Shown here one piece after another: positions 46,034 through 54,980 of a stretch of 64,000 nucleotides of DNA (positions are counted from its first letter, which is position 1; each line of letters opens with the position of its first letter). A program made the translations under genes and the position numbers. Origin of the DNA: Eutreptiella sp. 'Long Island Sound 2002' (Eukaryota; Euglenozoa; Euglenophyceae; Eutreptiales; Eutreptiaceae). Under the pieces are notes generated by a model, which did not search any database, was not told the origin of the DNA, and saw nothing but the letters and a program-made list of their open reading frames with translations. Where the stretch lies: positions 18,757,226-18,821,225 of the forward strand of contig OZ038400.1 of the NCBI GenBank assembly GCA_964036045.1, given 5' to 3'.

Positions 46034-46212
46034 GGGGTGTTAGGGGGGTTCTGTTATGGCCTCAGCAGCAGAGCGGCGGGGGGTGTTAGGGGGGTTCTGT
46101 TATGGCCTCAGCAGCAGAGCGGCGGGGGGTGTTAGGGGGGTTCTGTTATGGCCTCAGCAGCAGAGCGGCGGGGGGTGTTAGGGGGGTTCTGTTATGGCCT
46201 CAGCAGCAGAGC
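46034..46212 (-). repeat. 46-bp minisatellite, inverted array (about 4 units)
   Basis: The same 46-bp unit continues in the reverse sense from GGGGTGTTAGGGGGG to CAGCAGCAGAGC. Together with the forward array it forms a head-to-head palindromic junction whose two arms could pair over nearly 180 bases. This orientation matches the fragment at 1-77. Confidence 0.95.
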
Positions 46213-46756
46213 CTAGACGATGGCTTGCCGTGATTTGATGACCCTCGTAGGAATGTGATGTAGACCCTCCCCACGCCCCAACGTTCGTCTGGGGCATGCG
46301 TAGGCACTGTGCCGGACCCCAACGGCGCAGGGCCGCATTGGAATGGGGGGAGGTACAGCCCCTCCCCCCCCCCCTCCAGGGCGCCCAGCCTACGCCCAGC
46401 CACTGTCCCCCTGACGCCAAGTGCCAGCCTCATCGGCATTTGTAACCGACAGTAACCGCCCCCAACCGCTTTGGTAACCTCCTCCCACCCACGCTGGGCA
46501 GGGCTTGAAGGGGGGGGGGGGGACCCCCCAACACTCCGGCCCCCACTCTGCCCCAAACGCATTGCCGTACCCCAGCACCAGCCCTAACCGCATGTCCAAC
46601 CGCCAGTAACCGTCCCCCCCCTCCCCCACAACCGCTTCACACCCCCTGTGACCGTGCTGCCACCGCTCCGGAACTGCCCCGATCGCGCCCCCTCCCCCTC
46701 ACGCAAAGCCCCTGCCCCTGGGGCCACCCCCGCACCCACCGCCCTCTCCCCCCCAG
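46213..46756. other. Non-coding C-rich sequence upstream of the phosphatase exon
   Basis: This is 544 bases of C-rich sequence with several C and G runs and AACCGCC-type motifs, ending in the pyrimidine tract CCCTCTCCCCCCCAG. I find no exon with a HAD nucleophile motif (Asp-x-Asp) in any frame. The sequence reads as intron leading to the acceptor at 46755-46756. Confidence 0.55.
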
Positions 46757-47089
46757 GCCATGGCCCACCTGTTCGGCCCGGGGCAGACGCTGCTGACCGC
46801 CGACACCGTCAGCAGCCCCGCGCGCTTTGGCCGTCGGGACGGGGACCACCTCGGCAACAAGAACGCGCAGCTGCGGGACCTCGCGGAGCGCTTCGGCGTG
46901 GCCCCCCGCGACATCCTCTTCTTCGACGACAGCGCCACAAACGTCGTGTGCTCACGGGACTTGGGGGTGCACGCGGTGCAGGCCGCCCCCTTCACGGCCC
47001 AGGGCTGGCGCGACTGCGGCGCACACGCGTGGCTGGCGGCGCGGGGCGTGCGCCTGCCGCGCTACGACGCGCTGCCCCCCCTCGTCTGA
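46757..47089 (+). CDS. Terminal exon of an MDP1-like HAD-superfamily phosphatase (partial gene)
   Basis: The encoded 110 residues look like the C-terminal part of the acid-phosphatase branch of the HAD superfamily, to which magnesium-dependent phosphatase 1 belongs (in other vertebrates a small cytosolic Mg-dependent phosphatase acting on phosphotyrosine or sugar-phosphate substrates). Visible motifs, numbered from the ATG at 46760, are the lysine of motif III in LGNKNAQL (Lys34) and the acidic metal-binding motif IV in DILFFDDSATN (Asp56-Asp57), followed by LGVHAV. The nucleophile motif is absent, so earlier exons must exist. A strong splice acceptor (pyrimidine tract plus AG at 46755-46756) immediately precedes GCC-ATG, so the ATG need not be a start. 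The stop TGA is at 47087-47089. Codons are extremely GC-rich. Identity to MDP1 is by motif pattern and is moderate: the usual Glu-Arg after FFDD is Ser-Ala here. It could be another HAD phosphatase or a pseudogene remnant. Confidence 0.6.
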   Translation, partial: AMAHLFGPGQTLLTADTVSSPARFGRRDGDHLGNKNAQLRDLAERFGVAPRDILFFDDSATNVVCSRDLGVHAVQAAPFTAQGWRDCGAHAWLAARGVRLPRYDALPPLV

Positions 47090-47364
47090 GGCCGCGGGGC
47101 AGCGCCGGGGGGGGAGCGCACCGCGGGGGATGCGGGGGATGCGGGGGGCCTGCGACGCGGAGTTGTACATCGCCCGGGGGCCCGTGTCGGAGTGGCAGGG
47201 CCCCTGTTCACAACTCGGCACCGCTGCGCCGTGGGGGGGGGGTCCCCCACCCCCCCTCCCCCCCCCCCGTTGGAACCCCCCGCCCGCCTTTCAAATATTG
47301 GGCCAGACTTTCCTCCGGGCCTTGGGCCGATCAAACATTTTCTCTGCAGGGGGGGGGGGGGGGG
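47090..47364. other. Sequence downstream of the phosphatase exon
   Basis: GC-rich sequence with G and C runs of 8-14 bases. No AATAAA polyadenylation signal is visible before the next AT-rich motif, and no coding signal continues past the stop. Confidence 0.5.
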
Positions 47365-47437
47365 ATTATGCACGTGCAGAATTGTGCATAATTTTGCATA
47401 ATTCACAATTGGGCCAAATTGCATAATTGTGCATAAT
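47365..47437. repeat. AT-rich dyad with TGCATAAT motifs
   Basis: A 73-base AT-rich island in GC-rich surroundings. ATTATGCAC at 47365-47373 and GTGCATAAT at 47429-47437 are perfect inverted repeats, and the interior holds further TGCATAATT and CAATTG motifs. It could form a hairpin or be the end of a small DNA transposon. No protein-coding transposase is evident beside it. Confidence 0.6.
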
Positions 47438-50400
47438 GGTCTGCTCCACTCTTGTCCAATGCAGTTTGTTGTGTTTATCGTGGACAATTTTGTCCAGCAA
47501 AATGCACCTGCACATGCTTCCACTGCTGAAGATGTTTTGCCGGACGATGAAATTCTTCCACCGTCTGAAAATGAGGGAGAGCAAGGTGATTTTCTGACCA
47601 AAATAGGGATGAATGGCTGCTGCAGATTTCACTGTGTTGTCTGTTTGTGGGGGATCGCCCTCCCAGGTTCCCTCTTGTTTGCAATCCCTGCGTGTCTTCG
47701 TTGCAACGCAGCCCGCATACTCATGAGCCTGCATTGCATAACCCAAGGCCCCTGCGTGCATTACATTCCCCCCTCTGTTCTCTGGCGCCTTCGGCGCCGA
47801 TTACTTCAGACGGAACATGTTCTCCGGTGCCTCCAAAGGCCCAGCACCACCGAAAGGGGGGGGGGGCTGGAACCCCCCGGCCCTTAAAAGGGGCGCTGGG
47901 CAGCCCCGTGGCCCCCGAACCGGCAGTAGCCCGGCGGTCCGCCGTTCCCCATGGCCCACGTATGGCCCATTGCCGACGGCCGACGGGGCAGCCCCGTTCA
48001 TCTGAGGGGCTGCCAACGCGTGCCCCGCGCGCCGCCGCCGCACGGCCTCCTCCGGCGGGCGGTGCTCCGATGACCGCCCGCACGCGTGCGACAGACGCAA
48101 CGGGGCCGGCAGCGCTGTGACCCGGACGGACACCGAACGGACCCGGTCCGTTTGGTGCGGTGCCGCGTGTATTTGTATTTCTATTGATTTGGTTCTGTTC
48201 TTTCCGTTTTTGTTCCCACGGCCCTGATCACTGATGTTTCTGAGTTGAGGTCTGTCTTAGTTTCGGCTTCTGACGGACCCTGCCCACGGCTGTGATCACC
48301 GATTTGCTTGACCATGTTTGTGAATAACCGCTCCTGAGGCGCTCCGGCGTGGCAGTACCCCCTACACGGCCATGCACCCGCGTCCCCCGCGGGCACCAGG
48401 TCCGTGTCCTCCCCACGGGGCACCCGCTTCCTCACGCGACTGCACTGGGCCCTGCAGCGCTGGCGTAGAGCCCGGGCCCCCAGCCCAAGCGCCCCTCCGC
48501 CACTCAGCACCGGCCCCGGGGTCCGTGTATTTCTATTTCGTATTCACTTGTACATCGCCCCCCGCGCCGCAGCCACAACAGCAACGCCCCTTCGATCGTT
48601 GTGTTGGTGGGCCCCTTCCGGCGCTGCAGGGGCACGCCCCCCGTGGGCCCGGGCGTGGGATGTTGTGCTTCGCGGCGCCCCCCCCGGCGGCGGCGGGGCC
48701 CCATGGCCCTGGGCATTGGGGGGGACCCGGCCGCCGGTCCTGCGGGGCTTGGGAAGGGGCTGGCGGTGCGCGGGAAGGCCCCGGTTTGGGGGCCCAGACC
48801 CCCCCCCCCCTCCCAATCGTGGCCCATGTACGTGGGCCCGCACGGCACCGACCCTCCCACACGGGCCTCCGTCCCCCGGCCGACACGGCCCCGGGCGTCG
48901 CCCTGGGGCTCGCCTTCGCGGCCATGGCCACGCAGGGGGGGGGGGGGGGCACTTCGGCGGGTCGCAGCCCGGCCACCGGAAATGGGGGGTTGGCGGCGCG
49001 TGGGAGGCCCGTGTTGCTGCACCCCCCAACCCCACAGCACCGGGCCCCCTGGGGGTGCTACGTGCGCTGGGCCCGCGCTGTGCGGAAAGTAGGCCATTCT
49101 GGACCCGTCCCCACGGGCTGGGGGGCGTGCCCGGTCTTTGTATGCGACACCCCCCAGCCCCCCCCCCCCCGGGTTTTGAGAGATAGTGGTGTTGGGGCCG
49201 TGGCGCCACCGGCGCCGAAGTTTGTTTGTGCATGCTTCCCTTTCATCAAACCATCCATGTTTTGAGCGCCAGATTAGCAAGACGAGGCGCTCAACAAATG
49301 TCGTTTGTTGGGAAGTGAAAGACCACCACAACCACTGTGGACACACCTGCCCATCTGCAGCCCCTGCTTCACAACAGCCACCAGCAGCTTCCCCAAACCC
49401 GCCCCAGACACACATCCCCCCCTGGGGGTATGCATGTGGTAGTAGTGGGTCGTGCGTAGCCCCCCCCCCCCACCTTGGGAGCCGCCCCCTCCATGGCTGA
49501 ACACCCCCACACACACACACCCTCCAGCCGACCCCCCCCCCCCACACCCTCCAGCCGACCCCCCCACACCCTCCGGCCGACCCTCCCCCAACTCCCCCCC
49601 CCCCCAAGTTTTGACAGATAGCTGGGGGGGTGTCGCATCAGGACCGGTTGTAGTCGCTCCACCGTGCCCCCCCCCGATGGCCAAGGGGACCGCAGTCACT
49701 GCTACGCCCCCAGACACGGGGCTGCTCAGAGTCCTGCTCAGTCCAAGACCTCAGATGATGACTTGAAACTCCATTTCCCACTCAAAATGCCGCGCTGTCT
49801 CAGTCTGCGGCTGTTGCCCTGCGGACGTATGCTCCCCCGGGGGTGGGGGGGGGGGGGTTTCAGGGGGGGGTCACGGGAACGCTCGCTCTCTATTGGGGGC
49901 GCTGTGCATGGGACGCCCCCTGAGGGCCGCTGGGCACCCAAACAGCGACCCTCATCAGTTGTGTACATAGGCCCCTCGGCCCTTTTGTCGATGGCGGAAA
50001 CGATGTCCAATGGACCTTCGCCTTCTTCAAAGTGGCAAACAAGTGCATGTGGGGCGGTGGGGCGGTTCAGAGGGGGGGTGTGCCCCACTGACTAGTCCTG
50101 CCTTTGTCCCGTTGACCGCGCCTGCCCCGTCACCCCCACCGCAGCCCCACTCGACGGGAGGGGGGCACTGCTGCCTGACGTTCTGAAGCATCGTTCGGGT
50201 GCCTCGTTGCGGCCTTGGGCCAGTGCACAGCGCATGGGCCTGTGGCGGTGGCGAGCACGCGTCACCCACCGGCCGTCGTGTTGGCCGCAGTGAACGGCGC
50301 CCGTGGCGCGCCGCGGAGGGTCTCTTCGTTCGTTGCGTTGGTCGTGCGGTCCCCCTCTTCGCTCCCCAGGGCCGAGTCGGGCACACGCGTCTGTTTTGTA

Positions 50401-50970
50401 ATGGCGGGGGAACGGGGGGCATGGCTCGCAGGCGACCCAAACCCCAGGCCCCAGAACACATGGAAATGGCGTTTGCCGGGGTCAGCGCGGCGAAGGGGCC
50501 CGGGAACGTCATCACTTGTGAAACCGTCTTGGCCCGTCTTGACCCGCACAACACGTTCTCCAGGGCTGACGTCCTCCGATGCGGTGCACGCGCGCGGCAG
50601 GTCATCCCCCGAGTGGAACTCTCTTTGACCCTGGCCGACGTCCAACGCAATTTTTTTGACTGGGGAGTCTGTGCCTGTGCAATGTGCACGGGTGAAGGGT
50701 ACCACAATATTAAACACGGATCTGCCTCGGCGCAGCCACTCGCTCTGCCTATCGTTTTCCCGATTGCAGTTTCTGTGGTTGAGCCTGGAAGAAGACAGCC
50801 CGTGTGTGCCGGTGGGGGTTGGGGCGTTCGGGCCGGGTCATGCCCAGTGAAGAGCTGTGGCAGCTCCTAACGAGTGCTTGCGAGCGTGGCGAGCAAAGAG
50901 GGACCCAGTGTCTCATGTGTGGGGCATGCCTGCATTTGAGTAACCCCCCCCCCCCCGCTTTGTACTGCCT
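47438..50970. other. GC-rich intergenic region without recognisable genes
   Basis: Translations in all frames give low-complexity Pro/Gly/Ala/Arg-rich peptides that mirror C and G runs, with no conserved domain I recognise. The exception in composition is 47438-47770, which is less GC-biased and contains longer mixed-composition frames on both strands, also unrecognised. Pyrimidine repeats CCTCCAGCCGACC and CCCTCCGGCCGACC occur near 49520-49580. No RNA gene was seen. Confidence 0.5.
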
Positions 50971-50971
50971 A

Positions 50972-51021
50972 ACATGGGCCTGTCCGGACACGGCGACCCG
51001 GTGTGTCCGCACTTTTGGGCC
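50972..51021 (+). repeat. 50-bp direct repeat, copy A
   Basis: Contains GGGCCTGTCCGGACACGGCG and CCGCACTTTTG, and recurs at 51592-51642 in the same sense with a few substitutions. It lies just outside the AAGGACCGCCC inverted repeats, so both may belong to one dispersed element. Confidence 0.75.
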
Positions 51022-51212
51022 TTTTTTTCGAACCATCGTTTTTGCGGTCCCCATCCAACAGAGAAGGTGGTGTGTAGCGGTGTGCGGGCCGCAGGAGGGG
51101 TCCGTGTGGGTGTCAGAGTGCTGGGGTGGCTGTGATTCCATGTGCTCGTGTGTTGTGGGGTGTTGGGCACCCTTTGGTAGTCGTGAAGGGGGAGGGGGTG
51201 GCTTATGTCCGC

Positions 51213-51278
51213 ACAGGGCGGTCCTTTGGGACTGAGATTTTTTTTTTTTGGGTTAAGGACCGCCCTTAAGGACCGCCC
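51213..51278. repeat. Hairpin: GGGCGGTCCTT / AAGGACCGCCC inverted repeats
   Basis: ACAGGGCGGTCCTT at 51213-51226 is followed across a T-run by AAGGACCGCCC at 51255-51265 and again at 51268-51278. The first arm also pairs with AAGGACCGCCCTGT at 51540-51553 (14 bases perfect). The arms could define either a local hairpin or the ends of a 340-bp element enclosing the CAACCGC minisatellite. Confidence 0.7.
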
Positions 51279-51288
51279 CAAGGGACCG

Positions 51289-51474
51289 TCAACCGCCAAC
51301 TGCCAACTGCCGCCAACCGCCAGCGGCGACCAACCGTCAACCGCCAACCACTGCTAACCGCCATCAACCACCAGCCCCCAACCACCAACTGCCACCAACC
51401 ACCATCAACCGCCACCAACCGCCATCAACCGCCAGTCGCCAACCGCCAACCGCCAACCGCCAACCTCCAACACA
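51289..51474 (+). repeat. CAACCGC/CAACTGC short-unit minisatellite
   Basis: An irregular tandem array of 7-11 base units such as CAACCGC, CAACTGC, CAACCAC and CATCAACCGC. It lies between the two AAGGACCGCCC repeat groups. No coding sense. Confidence 0.85.
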
Positions 51475-51591
51475 TGGTGTGCCCATGGGCATTTTTGGGA
51501 AACCTGGGTACAGGAACGCTTCTTTTTTTTTCCTTTGTTAAGGACCGCCCTGTGTCCGCAACAGATTTCCCGTGGTGCGTGCCACGCGGTC

Positions 51592-51642
51592 ACACGGGCC
51601 TGTCCGGACACGGCGACCCCCGTGTCGCCGCACTTTTGTCCC
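51592..51642 (+). repeat. 50-bp direct repeat, copy B
   Basis: The second copy of the GGGCCTGTCCGGACACGGCG block, 620 bases after copy A, with GTGTCGCCG in place of GTGTCCG. It sits 40 bases beyond the AAGGACCGCCCTGT arm. Confidence 0.75.
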
Positions 51643-52379
51643 TTGGACCAGAACCTGCCCCGTGTTGGGACAAGGGGGGGGGGAGGGTGTACGCCTGCGG
51701 AGCCATTCAGTCCCCCCAATACTCATTTACGAACCGCATCACATTCGCTGTACAATACACCTCCGATTTCCTTTCAGTCGGCCACCCGGTCCAACCGCCG
51801 CCCCCCCCCCCCCCCCGGCACATCTATTCGACGCGGGCCTCAGGCCGTGCAGCCTGCGACAGGACTGAGTCACCGCCGACCCCATTCCTCCTGCGCTGCC
51901 CCACTTCTGTGAATGTTGATGCGATCATCAGCGAGTGCCTGTGCAATGGGCCCCAGTCCCCCAGTGCTGCTGGACGGAGGCGTCCCCATGTGAGCCGTGC
52001 CGCGCCGGAATCCTAAGTTTAGCAATAAACTTTGGTTTGGCCTCGGCGAGAGGGGGGGGGGGGCTGACAGACAGTACTCGCTGCCGACCTGTCCTCCGCA
52101 GTTGATGACAGTGTCTTCTGCGTGAGTTGCGCTGCCTAACGGCTTTCAATAGCCTGCACTACTTTTGGCGCCATCAAAAGACGTGATGTCCGGCGCAGCC
52201 TGTCCTTCTGGCAGAACATCAAAGCCCTACTATCAGAGTCTATTGCATTGCCATGCTGTGCAGGGCCACAGGGACGGGTCAGACGGACAGGGCGTGCAAC
52301 GGCAAGCGATGCAAAACCGGGACCCTCGTCCAATGCCATGTCACAACATGTTTGCCCTGTGCTCACCCCCTCTCCCTCG

Positions 52380-52382
<3 letters not shown>
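51643..52382. other. Intergenic sequence with an isolated AATAAA
   Basis: Mixed GC-rich sequence. An AATAAA hexamer occurs at 52024-52029 but no credible upstream coding exon leads to it, so it is not called as a polyadenylation site. C and G runs occur near 51797 and 52053. No gene or RNA was recognised. Confidence 0.4.

Positions 52383-52428
<46 letters not shown>
52383..52428 (+). repeat. (CT)n microsatellite
   Basis: About 22 perfect CT dinucleotides following CCTCGCG. Confidence 0.97.
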
Positions 52429-52430
<2 letters not shown>

Positions 52431-52654
52431 GAGGCCAACTGTCCCGTAGTATTCCATGATGCTGTACCCGGTCGAGGGTCCTAGACCGCCCCCCCCTCTG
52501 AGGCGTGTTCTCGCAACCGCAGCCCGCCCCGCTGTGGGATGCAACTATTAAACTGTCAACCACCCGTCACCCAATACAGTCGCACAATACAGTTGCAGGT
52601 CAGAGTCACTGGATAGAGTCGCTGGATAGAGTCGCAGGGGCGTGACAGGGTGTT

Positions 52655-52783
52655 TGTCACGCCCCCGCACACTTGTCCGTCACGCCCCCACACAAGTGTC
52701 TGTCACACCCCCACACAACCGTCTGTCACGCTCTGACAAACGGTCTGTCACGCCCCCACACAATTGTCTGTCTGTCACACGGG
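52655..52783 (+). repeat. 23-bp minisatellite, five units
   Basis: Five tandem units built on TCACGCCCCCACACAA followed by a CTGTCTG-like tail. The fourth unit is divergent (TCACGCTCTGACAAACGG) and the last tail is extended by four bases. Just upstream, GTCACTGGATAGA and GTCGCTGGATAGA form a shorter tandem pair at about 52605-52635. Confidence 0.85.
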
Positions 52784-53199
52784 AACCGATGCTGGCAGCC
52801 TGTTGCCGCGTCAGCCGATGTCTCTGTGCAGGAGGTAAGGCAGGTGCATTGTGGCAGCAGGGACACAAACGCGATGGAAGGGCCTGTGTCACGCTGTGAC
52901 ACGCGTGCAGTGGTCATGGGGAAGTGCGGGGTCACTGCCGAAAGCGGACGACCACAACGCCAACAAGGCTCTCTGAAAAGTCCACATGGTCCACGGTTGG
53001 TTGTCTGGAATGGGCGGTGTGGCGTTGGCCTAAGCTGAGCTTGTCACAGGAGTGCACTCCGGCGCGTGCGTTGGTGGCGCCGGTTGCGTGCCGGACACGC
53101 AAGATACAAGGGCAAAAAAAAACAACGAGCCCAGTCTTGTGGGTGACAGCTGAATGATGATGCTGGTCGTGTTGGTTGAACAGTACATCTGCTTAAGAA
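52784..53199. other. Unannotated sequence, nothing recognised
   Basis: About 416 bases of moderately GC-rich sequence. Short frames exist on both strands but none has a recognisable domain or splice-bounded structure. Confidence 0.4.
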
Positions 53200-53427
53200 A
53201 TCAACGGGCGTTCACCGCCGCATTTCTGGGTATCAGATACAGCCTATCCTCACTACGTGTTGTGTCCGCTACAACACCGTCTTGTGGGACAATCGTAGCA
53301 CTGGACAGCTCTGATCCTTGATTCCGAGAGATTTTGTACAGATTTCTTCAGTGCCTTTTGGTGAGCGAGCTTCGGCAGCTTATCATGGCCTGAATCCAAA
53401 ATAAAACAGATCAACGGGCGTTCACCG
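53200..53427 (+). repeat. 18-bp direct repeats flanking a 192-bp segment
   Basis: ATCAACGGGCGTTCACCG occurs at 53200-53217 and again, identical, at 53410-53427. The segment between is less GC-rich than its neighbours and contains AAAATAAAAC just before the second copy. The arrangement could be a small insertion with long target duplications or a local tandem duplication whose interior has diverged. Confidence 0.7.
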
Positions 53428-53889
53428 ATCAAATGCAATCGCAAGGAAGACGACAATTATAACAGATATGCACCAGAGGCACGGATGGCGTGGATTGGGT
53501 TTCTTGGCACGCATCCTCACGGCATTACTCTCAGCAATGGGTTCTGGTTTGAAGGGGATGCATTGGACAAGTCTGACACCCATTCAAGATGCATTGCACA
53601 GCATCCAACTGCACAACGTGTTGGTTTGCCTGGATCTGTTGGTGCCTGCTTTCCGGTCCTTTGCCTCGCCCACGTCGTACTTATGCAACATCCGGACGGT
53701 TATTGCACGCAACATGCTACTCTACAAATACAAAGACTCATGACAATAATAGCAACAAGAGAAAAAGAGCTCGTGTACTCAACCCAGTATCTCACTGTCA
53801 TTTTGATCAGCTGGCCGATGAAATCCATTCAAATTGTTATACAATCGTTTGAATGCCAGTCACGTCGCAGAATGAGCTGGTTGCCAATC

Positions 53890-53890
<1 letters not shown>

Positions 53891-53933
<43 letters not shown>

Positions 53934-53950
53934 GCGCTGCTGCTGCTGCC
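53891..53950 (+). repeat. (CTG)n trinucleotide repeat with interruption
   Basis: About fourteen TGC/CTG triplets at 53891-53932, an interrupting CCGCG, then four more triplets. It ends 140 bases before the start codon of the SNase-like gene, on the sense strand. Confidence 0.95.
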
Positions 53951-54090
53951 ACTAGGGCCCCGCTGGGCATTCCTCTCCTTGATTCACTTGTAGGCCTCGG
54001 CCACCCCCTTCGTCCCTCATGGTGTGGCGCGCCGTCCTGTGTCACAGTCTGTTCACCTCAGCCCCTTCGTGGCTGCCCTCTGCATGGGCC

Positions 54091-54446
54091 ATGGCGCCCG
54101 GCCCGCCCTCCGCGCGGCTCACCGACCTCCTGTCCGCCCCGCTGATGCAGGGCTCCCTCGCGCTGCCCCTCAAGCCCCCGGCGCGTGACCACCTCCGCGA
54201 CTTCCACCGGCGCCAGCTGCAGCGCGAGGCCCGGGAGCTGCGGCAGCGGCGCGCGGCGTACTGGTACCTGTTCAACCCGTGGGTCTTTGCAGTGCTGATG
54301 GCGGGGGTGGCCGCCGCCATGTGGCTGCAGCACCGCCGGCTGGGGGGCCTGCAGGGCGTGAAGACGGAGGTGGAGTTCCTGCACGCGCCGTCCGGGGAGG
54401 CCGTGGTGGTGCGCACCCTGGACACGGGGCTGGCCTTCACGCTGCG
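54091..54446 (+). CDS. SNase-like membrane protein (C3orf33-like), exon 1
   Basis: The first coding exon gives 118 residues plus two bases of the next codon. The ATG at 54091 has a good Kozak context (GGGCCATGG). An in-frame ATG at 54019 would add 24 residues but has a weaker context and lies before a possible acceptor (TTCACCTCAG, ending 54060). Order of features: a Pro/Leu-rich N-terminus, a highly basic segment at residues 32-54 (HRRQLQREARELRQRR region), one hydrophobic transmembrane segment at about 62-79 (FNPWVFAVLMAGVAAAMWL), then the first beta strands of a staphylococcal-nuclease-like fold (VKTEVEFL, EAVVVRTL, LAFTL). The exon ends CTG-CG before GTGTGTG at 54447, leaving phase 2. The phase and reading frame fit the exon at 59119 exactly. 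Signal-anchor topology in a cell membrane is inferred from the single hydrophobic segment. Confidence 0.8.
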
Positions 54447-54944
54447 GTGTGTGTGGCTTGGGCTGGGGGGGTCGGCCGGGCCGGCGCCGAACGAGCAGCC
54501 GTCGGAGGGCGGCACGGCATCGGTGCCCAACCCACAGGCCGCGCCCAACGGGCGTAGGGTCACAGCCACCCGCAGACGCACAACCGGGCCGCACTTAACC
54601 CCCACCCCTTGGTCTTGTCCGGGGTGCGGCGGGCGTCGGGACCATATTAATTTGGGACCTGATTTGATTCGGTACCAAATGTAATGCAGCCACATAAGAC
54701 ATGGGTTTGGTGATGAATGTGCCAGTGACACAGGGTCATGGACACATTTGTTGTGAGTGTTTGCCCACCTGAACCCGCAGAGCTCTGCTTTTGGGGATAT
54801 TTGTGCATTGTATTCCCCTTCCTTGTCACTCACGTGTGTGTCGGCAGTTGTATGTGGTACGCACAAGCCACGCCCCTGTCCAAGCTACAGTAGGCGTAGG
54901 GACCGTATTCATTTGGGACTCTTGCGTAGCTTAGCCGGGGGGGG

Positions 54945-54980
54945 GGGGGGGTACCAGGCATAGCTCAGTGGGTGGAGGAG
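54945..54980 (+). repeat. Possible tRNA-derived head (box-A-like)
   Basis: GGCATAGCTCAGTGGGTGG resembles the 5' half of a tRNA with an internal promoter A box. A matching B box (GGTTCGA-like) is not found at the expected distance, so this is at best a relic of a tRNA-derived repeat and not a tRNA gene. Confidence 0.35.

Noticed and set aside
44862-46212. CRISPR array
   Set aside because: The 46-bp units are contiguous with no unique spacers, the context is eukaryotic, and no cas-like genes are present.
48372-49607. Overlapping Pro/Gly/Ala-rich frames on both strands
   Set aside because: They reflect high GC and C/G runs. Opposite-strand frames are equally long and none shows a domain.
52024-52029. 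AATAAA as a polyadenylation site
   Set aside because: No coding exon or transcript structure leads to it on the plus strand.
53485-53955. 157-codon frame as an upstream exon of the SNase-like gene
   Set aside because: It terminates after the CTG tract and is not in a splice-compatible relation to the start at 54091. No family match was recognised.
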